A stretch of 64,000 nucleotides of DNA. Origin: Collimonas silvisoli. GTDB taxonomy: Bacteria > Pseudomonadota > Gammaproteobacteria > Burkholderiales > Burkholderiaceae_D. The notes under the pieces are model-generated. The model did no database searches. It was not told the origin of the DNA and worked only from the letters and a program-made list of their open reading frames with translations. Within the stretch, counting starts at the first letter, position 1; every line of letters starts with the position of its first letter. A program made the translations under genes and the position numbers. Below, in pieces: positions 16,530 through 26,200 of the stretch. The stretch lies in contig NZ_JAGQEG010000016.1 in the NCBI RefSeq assembly GCF_018305005.1, positions 1-64,000 on the forward strand, written 5' to 3'.

Positions 16530-17549
16530 ATGTCTTCAATCAGCAGAAGGACCGTGCTGGGCGCGCTCGCAAGCACACCGTTCTGGTCTATGCCGTCAGC
16601 CTGGGCGCAGTCCAGCGCCTTGAAAATTTCCCACCAATTTCCCGGCGGCACCATCAGCGAAGGCGACTTCCGTGATCGCCTGACCCGCATGTTCGCCGCT
16701 GAAGTCAGCAAGCGCACCAACGGCAGTTTGAAATTCGAAATCTACCCCGGTTCTTCCTTGATGAAGACCAATTCCCAATTTTCTGCACTGCGCAAAGGCG
16801 CCCTGGATTTCTCCCTGGTGCCGCTCAATTACGCCGGCGGCGAAGTGCCGGAGGTAAACATCGGCCTGATGCCCGGGCTGGTGACTTCGTATGAGCAAGG
16901 CGCGGCCTGGAAGAATGCGGAAGTCGGCAAGGAATTGTCGCGCATCCTGCTGGAAAAGGGCGTCATCATCGTCAGCTGGATCTGGCAGGCCGGCGGTGTC
17001 GCCTCGCGCAGCAAGCCGATCGTCGATCCGGCCGATGCCAAGGGGCTGAAGGTGCGCGGCGGTTCGCGTGAAATGGATATGATCCTGAAAGAAGCCGGCG
17101 CTGCAGTGGTGACCCTGCCTTCCAATGAAATCTATGCAGCGATGCAGACCGGCGCGATGGACGCCGCCATGACCTCGTCGACCTCGCTGATTTCCTTCCG
17201 TCTGGAAGAAGTATCGAAGAGCCTGACCAGCGGCCGCGATAAAGCCTATTGGTATATGTTGGAACCCTTGATGATATCCAAGGCGACTTACGACCGCCTC
17301 ACCAAGGAACAGCAGGCAGCGGTGATGGCAGTCGGCGCCGATATGGAGAAGTTTGCCCTGAACGCGGCGCGGCTCGACGATTCCGGTGTGGCTGCGGTAT
17401 ATCAGAAAGCCGGCGCCAAGGTGGTCGACTTGAACGCGGCGACTGTCAAGAAGTGGCAGGACATCGCCCGTACTACAGCGTGGAAGGATTACGCTGCAAA
17501 AAACGACAACTGCGCCAAATTATTGAAACTGGCTGAGAAACTGCTATGA
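16530..17549 (+). CDS. dctP: TRAP transporter substrate-binding protein (DctP type)
   Basis: A periplasmic binding protein that captures an organic acid for the TRAP permease. The N-terminus SRRTVLGALA followed by a hydrophobic stretch and AWA looks like a twin-arginine-type or Sec signal peptide cleaved near residue 26. The mature part shows the DctP fold, with GGTISEGDF and YPGSSLMKTNSQFSALRKGA segments. The conserved Arg that bonds the substrate carboxylate is probably in KGLKVRGGSREMD. Length 339 is typical. GGAGAGG precedes the ATG at 16530. It overlaps the small permease gene by ATGA. The ligand is not predictable in detail; the mdcH remnant downstream hints at malonate or a related diacid. 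Confidence 0.9.
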   Translation: MSSISRRTVLGALASTPFWSMPSAWAQSSALKISHQFPGGTISEGDFRDRLTRMFAAEVSKRTNGSLKFEIYPGSSLMKTNSQFSALRKGALDFSLVPLNYAGGEVPEVNIGLMPGLVTSYEQGAAWKNAEVGKELSRILLEKGVIIVSWIWQAGGVASRSKPIVDPADAKGLKVRGGSREMDMILKEAGAAVVTLPSNEIYAAMQTGAMDAAMTSSTSLISFRLEEVSKSLTSGRDKAYWYMLEPLMISKATYDRLTKEQQAAVMAVGADMEKFALNAARLDDSGVAAVYQKAGAKVVDLNAATVKKWQDIARTTAWKDYAAKNDNCAKLLKLAEKLL

Positions 17550-18133
17550 GCCACGGCTTCGATGCGAAGCCAAACGCCGGGCCTGTCTTGCCAGCCGTCC
17601 CGGACAATCCGGCAGTGGCAGTCTTGGCCGGCATCCTCGAACGCTTCAATCAGCTGGCTTTGTATCTGTCCATGGCGGCGCTGATGTCGACGGCGCTGAT
17701 CATGACCTATTCGGTGGTGGCGCGCTATTTCTTCCATGTTCCTACCGACTGGCAGGACGACGCCACGGTATTCATGCTGGTCGGCGTGATCTTCCTGTGC
17801 GCCGGTTACGCCCAGTCGTATCGCGGCCATATCGGCATCGAAGCCTTGGCTTCGATCTTGCCGGCGGCGGTGAACGCGGTGCGTTTGCTGCTGGTCGATT
17901 TGGTCTCGTTCGTATTCTGCGGCTTCTTCTCATGGAAATCGTGGGCGCTGTTCCATGAAGCATGGTCGGAAGGACAGACCACCTCATCCACTTTTGCGCC
18001 GCCATTGTGGATTCCCTATGCGCTGATGGCGCTTGGCATGACGGCGCTGACTTTGCAGTTGCTGGTGCAAGTGCTGGCGCGCCTGACGGACCGCAGCGCG
18101 CCTGCTAATCCACAAACCGTTTCGGGAGAGTGA
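17546..18133 (+). CDS. dctQ: TRAP transporter small permease (DctQ type)
   Basis: The small membrane subunit that, with DctM, forms the sodium-driven TRAP permease in the inner membrane. It has 195 residues and four hydrophobic helices (about 32-55, 68-88, 108-128, 150-172), with the family motif YARYFFHVP-like VVARYFFHVPTDWQDD after the first helix. A cytosolic N-terminal extension of about 30 residues is longer than usual. ATGA overlap with dctP and TGATG overlap with dctM show translational coupling of the three genes. Confidence 0.88.
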   Translation: MSHGFDAKPNAGPVLPAVPDNPAVAVLAGILERFNQLALYLSMAALMSTALIMTYSVVARYFFHVPTDWQDDATVFMLVGVIFLCAGYAQSYRGHIGIEALASILPAAVNAVRLLLVDLVSFVFCGFFSWKSWALFHEAWSEGQTTSSTFAPPLWIPYALMALGMTALTLQLLVQVLARLTDRSAPANPQTVSGE

Positions 18134-19482
18134 TGAGTCCGCTTGCCTTGGGTGCTTTGTACGGCATCGTCACCATTGTCGTGATGTGTTCCGGCATGCC
18201 GATTGCGTTTGCGCTCGGCGTGGTCGCAACCAGCTTCATGTACTTCTTCATGCCGGCGTCCTCGCTCGATACGATCACGCAAAACGTCTACGAAGAAATC
18301 GCCTCGGTCACCTTGCTCTCGATTCCCCTGTTCATTTTGAAAGGGGCGGCCATCGGCAAATCACCGGCCGGGCGCGATCTGTATTCGGCGATCCATGCCT
18401 GGTTGAACCGGGTGCCGGGCGGCCTCGGCATTGCCAACGTCTTTGCCTGCGCCTTGTTTGCAGCGATGGCCGGTTCCTCGCCGGCGACTTGCTCAGCCAT
18501 CGGTTCCGCCGGCATTCCGGAAATGCGGCGGCGCGGTTATTCGCCGGGCTTCGCGGCCGGCATCATCGCCGCCGGCGGTACGCTGGGCATCTTGCTGCCG
18601 CCTTCGATCACCATGATCTTGTATGCGGTGGCGTCGGAGCAATCGCTGGGCCGGCTGTTCCTGGCGGGAGTCGGTCCCGGCGTGCTGCTGGTGATCCTGT
18701 TTGCCGGCTACGCGGTGTACCGCGCCCGCAAGGAATACCGGATTGCGCACGAGATCTATCGCCAGGGCGGCGTCAAGTCCGCCTATCTGGATGACGAGCA
18801 TTTCACCCTTGCGCAAAAAGTCGAGATGCTGCCGCGGGTGCTGCCTTTCCTGATTTTGCTGATCGGCGTGATGATTGCCTTGTACGGCGGTTTTGCGACG
18901 CCCTCCGAAACCGCCGGCCTGGGCGCATTGCTGGCGATCGTGCTGATCGCGCTGGTGTATCGCATGTGGCGGCCGCGCGACCTGGCGCCGTTCCTGAATT
19001 CGACCATCAAGGAATCCTGCATGCTGCTGCTGATCATCGGCATGTCGCTGCTGTATTCGTATGTGATGAGTTACTTGCACATCAGCCAGTCGGCGGCGCA
19101 ATGGGTGGTGGCGCTGCATCTGTCGAAATGGCTGCTGCTGGCGGTGATTCTGCTGATGGTGATCGTGCTTGGTTTCTTCCTGCCGCCGGTGTCGATCATC
19201 TTGATGACCGCGCCTATCATCTTGCCGCCGCTGCGCGAGGCAGGGTTTGACTTGATCTGGTTCGGGGTGGTGATGACGGTGGTGATGGAGATGGGCCTGA
19301 TCCATCCGCCGGTGGGCTTGAACCTGTTTGTCATCAAGAATATCGCGCCTGACATTGCTCTATCGGATGTGATCAAGGGTACGCTGCCGTTCCTGCTGCT
19401 GATGTTCCTGGCGATCATCCTGCTGTGCCTGTTCCCCGGCATTGTGACCGGGGTGCCCGATATGTTGATGGGAGCCAGGTGA
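18133..19482 (+). CDS. dctM: TRAP transporter large permease (DctM type)
   Basis: The large channel subunit, 449 residues with about twelve membrane segments, of the ion-transporter superfamily. The hallmark FKNIAPDIALSDVI-like NLFVIKNIAPDI segment and two conserved Gly/Pro-rich helix-breaks (AAMAGSSPATCSAIG; GFFLPPVSIILMTAPII) lie in the two symmetric halves. I use the ATG at 18133, which overlaps the dctQ stop as TGATG, and not the GTG three bases earlier. Its stop overlaps the ATG of the broken mdcH-like gene the same way. Co-transcription of that gene was therefore intended. Confidence 0.9.
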   Translation: MSPLALGALYGIVTIVVMCSGMPIAFALGVVATSFMYFFMPASSLDTITQNVYEEIASVTLLSIPLFILKGAAIGKSPAGRDLYSAIHAWLNRVPGGLGIANVFACALFAAMAGSSPATCSAIGSAGIPEMRRRGYSPGFAAGIIAAGGTLGILLPPSITMILYAVASEQSLGRLFLAGVGPGVLLVILFAGYAVYRARKEYRIAHEIYRQGGVKSAYLDDEHFTLAQKVEMLPRVLPFLILLIGVMIALYGGFATPSETAGLGALLAIVLIALVYRMWRPRDLAPFLNSTIKESCMLLLIIGMSLLYSYVMSYLHISQSAAQWVVALHLSKWLLLAVILLMVIVLGFFLPPVSIILMTAPIILPPLREAGFDLIWFGVVMTVVMEMGLIHPPVGLNLFVIKNIAPDIALSDVIKGTLPFLLLMFLAIILLCLFPGIVTGVPDMLMGAR

Positions 19483-20509
19483 TGGATAGCCGGCGCTGGG
19501 ATTTGCGCAACGCCAATCGCGAACAGCGCTTGCAGCGCGCCGCCGGCATCCTTGGCAGCGCCTGCAAAGGCAAACTGGTTTGGGCCAGCCGCTGCAGCAG
19601 ATACTGGCTGACGATGCCCTGATGTTTTCCAACCGGCTGGCGCAGCCGCTGATCGTGGCGGCGACCGCAGCGGCCTGGTCGGCGTTGCAGCCGCTGTTGC
19701 CAACTCCGGTATTGGCGGCCGGTTATAGCGTAGGCGAGATCGCCGCCTATCATATTGCCGGCGCCATTTCTGCGCCGCAGGCGATCCGGCTTGGAGCCTC
19801 GCGCGCGGCCTTGATGGACGCTTGTTTGCAAGCGGCGTCGCCGCAGGTTTTGTTCGCGGTGAGCGGCGTCGCGGTCCGCGCATTAGCCGCCTTGCTCGCG
19901 CGGCATCGCCTGTATGTGGCGATCGAAACCGACGCCGATAGCTGCATCGCGGGCGGTCTTGTTCAAGACATGGTTCTGGCGGCAAGCGAGATCGTCCATC
20001 TGGGCGGCAGAATCCGCGTGTTGCCGGTGACGGTGGCTTCTCACACGCCTTTGATGGATGGCGCCGTGCTGCCGTTTTCGCAGCAGCTGCGCCGGGAATT
20101 TTCAGCAAACCCACAACTGCCGGTGCTGTCGGGCTTGAACGGGCAGGCGCTGATAAAAAAAGAACAAGCGATCACCGTGCTGTCCCGGCAGATGGTGCAA
20201 ACCATCCACTGGGACGCATGTATGGACGCCTGCGCCGAGCAGGGTGTCACGGCAGCGCTGGAGCTGGGCCCGGGGGCGGCACTGTCGCGCATGCTGCGAG
20301 AGCGTCACCCGCAGATCGCTTGCCGCTCGCTGAGCGAGTTTCGCTCGCTGCAAGGCGTGCACAGCTGGTTGCACCGCTTGCGATGTGGGTCATGCTGTGT
20401 TCGGCGGCCGTCAGAATTTCTCCGCATCCGGCATCAGCTGCAAAAACGCTTCGATGAAATTGGCCGTCATCGCTGGCGCATCGCGCCGGTAAATCAGCGC
20501 CACGACTGA
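19482..20509 (+). pseudogene. Damaged mdcH-like malonyl transferase gene
   Basis: The main frame from about 19560 on encodes an acyltransferase most like betaproteobacterial MdcH, which transfers malonyl from malonyl-CoA to the malonate decarboxylase acyl carrier. Catalytic Ser (GYSVGEIAAY) and His (VASHTPLMDGAV) are kept. Three faults show. The gene opens at 19482 in another frame (MDSRRWDLRNANREQ) and shifts to the main frame near 19560-19580. The usual N-terminal GQG.Q oxyanion-loop motif is absent. The normal end (FRSLQGVHSW) is followed by about 50 unrelated residues into the 3' end of the LysR gene. The TGATG junction with dctM suggests an old operon. Function is probably lost. Alternatively, programmed frameshifting would need proof. 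Confidence 0.65.
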
Positions 20510-21316
20510 GTGGGCGTCCGGTTCCGGCAGGCGCAGGAAATGAACGCCGGCTGGCGCTACCTCGCGCATGCATTGCGGCACGATCGCAATCCCCATATTG
20601 GCTTCAATCAGATTCAGCTGCGACGATTTGCGCGAGGTGGCGCGCGCCGCCTTCGGAAAAAAGCCATGCCGCATGCAGAGTTCCGCCACCAAGTAACTGA
20701 GGCCGCCACGATCCTTGTGCGGGAATGAAACGAAATGTTCGTCGCGTAATCCGGCAATCTCTATCTCGCTCTTTTGCGCCAGCGGATGTTGACGCGATAC
20801 CGCCACCACCAGCTTTTCATCAAACACCTTTTTCACCTGGATATTCGGAAACTTGCGCAGGATCGGCAGGCGCACCAGGCCGAAATCGGCACGGCCTTCA
20901 TCGACGTCCGGCGCTTGATGCTCGGACGGCGCCATGGACAAATCCAGCGATACCCCGGGAAACCGGAGCAGCAGTGTATTGAAGACAGCGCCGATAGCAG
21001 AGGATAAGGTGACCGAGCTCGAATGCAGTACGCGAATCCGCCCCTGCTCGCCTTTGCCGACCTGATGCGTCTGCACGATGGCGTCCTCCAGATCTTCCAG
21101 AATCCGTTTGCTTCTCTCATAAAACAGTTGTCCGGCCTGGGTCAGTTCGATATGCCGTGAGTCGCGCTGCAGCAGGCATACCTGCATGTCGCTCTCCAGT
21201 TCCTTCATCTGCCGGCTCAGCGCCGACTGCGCGATATACAGGCGTTCGGCGGCCCGCGTGTAGTTGCCGGCGTCGACAATTTCGACGAAATACTTCAGCT
21301 GTCTGAGTGAAATCAT
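20411..21316 (-). CDS. LysR family transcriptional regulator
   Basis: A 301-residue activator or repressor with an N-terminal winged helix-turn-helix (LRQLKYFVEIVDAGNYTRAA, then QSALSRQMKELE) and a periplasmic-binding-like effector domain. The start is the ATG at 21316; upstream codons of the frame are not protein-like. It faces the mdcH-like gene tail to tail, and their 3' ends overlap. LysR regulators are usual in malonate decarboxylase regions (MdcR), which fits the neighbour, but residue-level evidence for MdcR is lacking. It may also control the TRAP genes. No LysR box could be found with confidence in the 215 bases beyond its start. Confidence 0.85.
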   Translation of the reverse strand: MISLRQLKYFVEIVDAGNYTRAAERLYIAQSALSRQMKELESDMQVCLLQRDSRHIELTQAGQLFYERSKRILEDLEDAIVQTHQVGKGEQGRIRVLHSSSVTLSSAIGAVFNTLLLRFPGVSLDLSMAPSEHQAPDVDEGRADFGLVRLPILRKFPNIQVKKVFDEKLVVAVSRQHPLAQKSEIEIAGLRDEHFVSFPHKDRGGLSYLVAELCMRHGFFPKAARATSRKSSQLNLIEANMGIAIVPQCMREVAPAGVHFLRLPEPDAHSVVALIYRRDAPAMTANFIEAFLQLMPDAEKF

Positions 21317-21531
21317 TGCTATGCCGTTTCGAGATAGATGTGCGCCATATTCGGTATTGGCGCTGGCCGCTGCTGTAGCGCTACAGTGCTGACATGGGGG
21401 CATGCTAGGGCGCCGGAAAGCGCTGGATCAAGCATTGCCAGACGCTGTTTTACCTTGGCTTTTTCTTGCGGTCAATCAAATAGTTGCAGGGTCGACTGCG
21501 TGACCGTTTGCAGAAAACTCGTGGGGGAGTG

Positions 21532-21657
21532 ATGTTGGAATTTCTATTAATTATCGTTGCTATCATCGGCATGGCGATCAGCATTGTCGCCAAGTTTGTC
21601 TTTGCGCGGCGCAGCGGTATATCTGTTACGGATGCTGAAACGCGCCGCGATCCTTGA
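21532..21657 (+). CDS. Small membrane protein, hypothetical
   Basis: A 41-codon frame opens at ATG 21532, or at the TTG three bases later, behind GGGGGAG at 21523-21529. The start gives a single hydrophobic helix (LLIIVAIIGMAISIVA) followed by a basic, soluble tail (KFVFARRSG...TRRDP). The hydrophobic N-terminus and positive tail are typical of small inner-membrane proteins. I know no family. It lies alone between the LysR and GST genes. The purine-rich site is very close to the ATG, so the TTG at 21535 may be the true start. Confidence 0.35.
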   Translation: MLEFLLIIVAIIGMAISIVAKFVFARRSGISVTDAETRRDP

Positions 21658-21760
21658 CTAGCGCGGTGGTTAACGTCGATTCCGTCTAAGCCGCGTCCTC
21701 ATCGCGCGGACGCGTGATGAGGATGCGGTACACCCATCGGCACGCAAGGCAGGCCTTAGT

Positions 21761-22405
21761 TCAGGAGACGTTGCCTTGCGCCAGCCTGCCTTCCCAGATC
21801 GGCACGAATTCCGCCATGACCTTGGCGTAGCTTGGACGCTGCCTGGCGCGCTCGTGGTAGCGCACGATGTTCGGATAGTCGGTAAACGGCGCCACCACCT
21901 GGCAATAGAAAAGCGCCGGGATGGCTGCGCAATCCGCCATCGAGAACGCCCCGCACAGCCAATCCTGATTTGCCAGGCGCTGGTTGAAATGGTCGAACGT
22001 GATATGCAGATATTTGCTGGCCTTGGCCAGCTCCTCTTCGCTATGCTTGCTGAAACCCAAGCGTTCGAAAAGCAAGGTGACGGCCGGATTGTTCAGGTAC
22101 AAGTCGCTCATGCGATCCATGAAACGCACCTGGCGCGCCGCGTCCGCGCCGTCGGGGATCAAGCGAGTGCCGCTTGCATGATGGCTTTCCAGGTATTCGA
22201 TGATGATGGTCGATTCGGGGATCATGTGGTCGTCGCTCGGCTTGAACAGCGGGACCTTGCCGATCGGATAGATCTTGGCATATGCCGCCTTGCCTTCCGG
22301 CGAGCTCAGATCGACCAATTCGGGTTTGAATGCGACTTCTTTTTCATAGAAGGCGATCAGCGTTTTTTGTGAATAAGTCGAGAGCGGGTTGTAGTAGAGT
22401 TTCAT
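21761..22405 (-). CDS. Glutathione S-transferase family protein
   Basis: A cytosolic thiol transferase of 214 residues. The N-terminal thioredoxin fold reads MKLYYNPLSTYSQKTLIAFYE and includes KVPLFKPSDDHMIPESTIIIEYL, whose cis-Pro and Glu-Ser bind glutathione. The C-terminal helical domain contains the N-cap-like FSMADCAAIPALF (SxAD) motif. The start is ATG 22405 with AAGGAGC at 22412-22418 on the minus strand. It is the third gene of an ArsR-SRPBCC-GST operon, 28 bases after the SRPBCC gene. The substrate is unknown. Confidence 0.88.
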   Translation of the reverse strand: MKLYYNPLSTYSQKTLIAFYEKEVAFKPELVDLSSPEGKAAYAKIYPIGKVPLFKPSDDHMIPESTIIIEYLESHHASGTRLIPDGADAARQVRFMDRMSDLYLNNPAVTLLFERLGFSKHSEEELAKASKYLHITFDHFNQRLANQDWLCGAFSMADCAAIPALFYCQVVAPFTDYPNIVRYHERARQRPSYAKVMAEFVPIWEGRLAQGNVS

Positions 22406-22433
22406 GGCATGCTCCTTGATGAATGAACGCGGA

Positions 22434-22847
22434 TCAATCGAGCGCAACCAACTTGTCGAGGCAACTTTCCCAGCCATGTTGGTGCGAGTCGAGCGATTCT
22501 GCAGTCGGGATCTGGCGATGAACCAGGGTCAGGTCGGTTTGCGCGCCAACAGGCCGGAAGCTCAGCTCAACTTCGCTGGTGACGCCGCTGCCTTCCCACG
22601 ACCAGGTGAAAGACAGGCGCTCATTGGTCACGATTTCGCGGTAAATGCCGCCCACGATGTGGGTCTGGCCGTCCGGCCGCTGAATCACGATGCGGTAACT
22701 GCCGCCGACACGGAAATCTATCTCGGCTTGCGACACGCTCATGTCGCCAGGCGCGAACCAGCGCTTGACCTGATCCGCCGTTCCCCACGCCGCAAAAACC
22801 CGTTCTACCGGTCCCTTGCAGCGCTTGTTCATGGTCAGTTCGAACAT
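22434..22847 (-). CDS. SRPBCC (AHSA1/Aha1-like) domain protein
   Basis: A 137-residue START-like barrel protein of the AHSA1 family. It reads MNKRCKGPVERVFAAWGTAD near the start, then GGSYRIVIQ and YREIVTNERLSFTWSWEG, all typical. Such proteins bind hydrophobic ligands; many pair with an ArsR regulator, as here. It starts 10 bases after the ArsR stop, so the two are co-transcribed. Its role, for example binding a xenobiotic that the downstream GST also handles, is only inferred from context. Confidence 0.85.
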   Translation of the reverse strand: MFELTMNKRCKGPVERVFAAWGTADQVKRWFAPGDMSVSQAEIDFRVGGSYRIVIQRPDGQTHIVGGIYREIVTNERLSFTWSWEGSGVTSEVELSFRPVGAQTDLTLVHRQIPTAESLDSHQHGWESCLDKLVALD

Positions 22848-22857
22848 TTCACTCTCC

Positions 22858-23211
22858 TTATGGTTCCGGGCTGCCGCCCGTACTGAAAAGATCGTCCAGC
22901 GCAGCCAGCCGGCGTTGCCAGAAGTTGCGGTAAATCGTGATCCAGTCCAACGCGCCGGTAAGCGACTCCGGGCGCAGCGTCAGGGTGTGCACGCGGCCGT
23001 CGACGCGGCGCGCAACCACGCCAGCCGCTTCGAGCACCTTGATGTGCTTGCTGACGGCGGCAAGCGACATGTCGAACGGTTGGGCCAGTTGGCTCACCGT
23101 GCAATCGTGCTCTGCCAGCATGCGCACCAGCTGGCGCCGCGTGGGATCGGCCAGCGCCATGAAAACCTGGTCCAGGTTGTCGAGGTTTTCTTGAGGTGGT
23201 GTTTGACTCAT
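22858..23211 (-). CDS. ArsR family transcriptional regulator
   Basis: A 117-residue winged helix repressor starting at ATG 23211. The fold reads MALADPTRRQLVRMLAEHD, then VSQLAQPFDMSLAAVSKHIK and the wing VLEAAGVVARRVDGRVHTL. No Cys pairs of the metal sensors (CXC) are present, so it is more likely one of the ArsR proteins that pair with SRPBCC partners than a metal sensor. A 28-base palindrome lies directly over its own promoter, indicating autoregulation. Operon order is arsR, SRPBCC, GST. Confidence 0.9.
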   Translation of the reverse strand: MSQTPPQENLDNLDQVFMALADPTRRQLVRMLAEHDCTVSQLAQPFDMSLAAVSKHIKVLEAAGVVARRVDGRVHTLTLRPESLTGALDWITIYRNFWQRRLAALDDLFSTGGSPEP

Positions 23212-23215
23212 CGTG

Positions 23216-23266
23216 TAATATTCAACTGATATGTTGAATATTAGTTCGCTCGAATTCAATTGTCAA
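23216..23266 (-). promoter_or_regulatory. ArsR operon promoter and operator
   Basis: On the minus strand TTGACA (23266-23261) and TAATAT (23243-23238) are exactly 17 bases apart. The 28-base sequence 23216-23243 is a perfect inverted repeat: TAATATTCAAC, a 6-base spacer, GTTGAATATTA. It covers the -10 box and start site, so the ArsR protein bound there would block transcription. The -35 box lies across the stop region of the large glucan synthase gene. AACCATTTGGTT at 23265-23276 is a second, related dyad overlapping coding sequence. Confidence 0.8.
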
Positions 23267-26200
23267 CCATTTGGTTTAATGATTTCGGCAGCAATATTTC
23301 CACCGCATGCTCATGCTTGTCATCCCGCAGCACAATCACCGTGTCCGCCTGTGCGATTCCATCTACGGCGACTTGAATGTTTGCGCCATCGACTGCGCTT
23401 TGTTTCACCACGATCTTGTACAGGGTGTCGCGATAACGGTAATCCATGCGATAGCTATCCCAGTAATGCGGCAGGCATGGCGTGACATGCAATTTGTCGA
23501 CTTCCAGTTTCAGGCCCAGCAGCGATTCCACGATCAGGCGGTACATCCATCCGGCCGATCCGGTATACCAGGTCCAGCCGCCGCGGCCGATGTGCGGCGC
23601 GCCGGCATAAACGTCGGCCGCGACAACATAAGGCTCGACCTTGTAAGTAGCAATTCTCCTGGCGGTCTTGCCATGGTTGACCGGATTGATCAGCCGCATC
23701 AATTCCCAGGCTCGCTGCTGGTCGCCGAGCTTGGCGAACGCCATCACGGTCCAGATCGCGGCATGGGTGTACTGGCCGCCGTTTTCGCGCACGCCGGGAA
23801 CATAGCCGCGGATATAGCCGGGGTCTTGATCTGATTTGTCGAACGGCGGGTCCAGCAGCTGGATGATGCTCTCGTTGCGCCGCACCAGGTGCTGGTCGAC
23901 CGCCAGCATAGCGGTCCGTGCCCGTTGCGGATCGCCGGCGCCGGACAAGACCGCCCAGCTTTGCGAAATCGAATCGATCTGGCATTCGGCGTTCTGGGCA
24001 GAGCCAAGCGGCGTGCCGTCGTCGAAATAGGCGCGCCGGTACCAGCCGCCGTCCCAGCCGTTCTTGTCGATATTCTGTTTCAGCTGATCCGCTTCGGCAC
24101 GGCAACGACCGGCGAAAACCTGGTCCTTGTGGCCGGCGGCGATTTCGGCAAAGCCGGTCAGCACTTCGTACAGGAAAAAGCTGAGCCAGATACTTTCGCC
24201 TTTGCCTTTGTCGCCGACCTTGTCCATGCCGTCGTTCCAGTCGCACGATCCCATCAGCGACAAGCCGTGCACGCCAAATTGCAAACCTCTTTCGATGGCG
24301 CGTACGCAATGTTCGTAGAGTGTCGCCGCCTGGTTCGAACGGTTCGGCAGATCGTAGTAAGAATCCTCGTCCGGGTTGAGCGCGCGACCTTCCAGGAAGT
24401 GCGCGCTCTCATCCAGCACGGTGCCGTCGCCGGTGCTGCTGATATACCGATGGACCGCCAGCGGCAGCCACAGGTAATCGTCGGAGCAATGGGTGCGCAC
24501 GCCGCGATCGCTAGGCGGATGCCACCAATGCTGGACATCGCCTTCCACGAACTGATGCGCAGCGCACAGCAGCAGATGGGCGCGCAGCAACTGCGGCTGG
24601 CAGTGCACCATCGCCATCGCATCTTGCAACTGGTCGCGGAAACCGAAAGCGCCGCCGGACTGGTAATAGCCGCTGCGAGCCCACATGCGGCAAGCGAGAA
24701 CCTGGTACATCAGCCAGCCGTTGGCGAGCAGATTCAATTCCTGGTCCGGGGTTTCGACCCGGACTGCGCCCAGCGTGCGCTGCCAGTACGCATGCACCGC
24801 TTGCAGGGCTTCCTGGGCGGCCGCTGCGCCGCGGTAGCGCTGCACCAGGTTGCTGGGATTGGTCTGGCGGGTGTCGGCCATGCCGAGGATGAAGACGATT
24901 TCGCGTTGCTGGCCCTGGTTCAGCTCGAATTGCATCTGGAGCGCGGCGCAGGGGTCGAGGCCGGCGCCGACCTTGCCTGACAGGCGCAGCCGTTCCATCG
25001 CCGCAGGTTTTTGCAAAGAGCCGTTGCGGCCGATGAATTCGTTGCGGTCGCCGCTGACGCTGCGGGCGCTGGTGTCGACATCGAAGAACGCGGTGCGCTC
25101 GGGGAATTCGGTGTTGTAGGGATTGCGCGCAAACAGCGCGCCGGTGGCCGGATCGGTTTCTGTGACGACATGCATGGCGGTTTTCGGGCGCAGATCGCCG
25201 AGCACCCATTCGACATAGCCGGTGGCGGACAATTTGCGCACGCCGTCGGATTCGTTGCGCACCCGCAGCACCGAATATTTGACCGCTGCATCCAGCGCCA
25301 CGTACACCGTCAGCTCGGACACAATGCCATCTTCGACGTGCTCGAACACGCTGTAGCCGAAGCCGTGCCGGGTCACATAGTCGCCGTTGCCGCGCCGCGG
25401 CAGCGGGGCAGGCGACCAGTAGCGACCGCTTTCTTCGTCGCGCAGATAGAACACTTCGCCGCCGAGGTCGCTGACCGGATCGTTGGCCCATGGCGTGAGA
25501 CGGAATTCATGGGCGTTCTCGCCCCAGGTGTAGGCTTGCCCGCTTTCCGATACGACGCAGCCGAACTGCGGATTGGCGATGACATTGACCCAGGGCGCAG
25601 GCGTGAGCTGGGCGCTGGAGGTGGTGATGACATATTCCCGTCCATCCAGCGTGAAGCCGCCGATGCCGTTGGCCAGTTGCAGATCGTGGCCGGGCAGCTT
25701 GATTTCCTGGGCGATTGCCGGCGACGCTGGTCTTGACGACGGCGTGAATGAGGACGTGAATGACGAAGTGAATGAGGACGTCAATGCCGGCATCAGGCGC
25801 GGCACGCGGATCTCCATCAGGTCGCGCCGGCTGATCTGTTCCGCCAGCGTGCCGCGGCTATCGCTCAGGATGACCCGCGCCACCGACTGGAACAGCACCC
25901 GGTCTTCGTCGGAAATCTGATCCGCCAGCCGCACGAATATGCCGCCCGGGCGGTCGATTTGGTGGGCGCCGGTGACCGATGAAATCAATCCCAGGATCTG
26001 TTCCTGCAGTAATTGCCGATAGCCGGCGTGATCCTCGTTCCAGATCACCAGATCGACCGCCAGTCCTTTCGAGCGCCAGTAGGCGTGCGCTTGCACCAGC
26101 TGGCGCACCAGCTCGATGTGTTCCTGGCTCTTGAGGCGGACCAGCACGATCGGCAGATCGCCGGAAATGGCGTAGCCCCACAAGCCTGATTGTCCACGGT

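Noticed and set aside
15652-16539. 295-codon version of the GntR frame
   Set aside because: The first 69 codons cross the TRAP promoter and operator and are not protein-like. The ATG at 16332 gives a normal FCD regulator.
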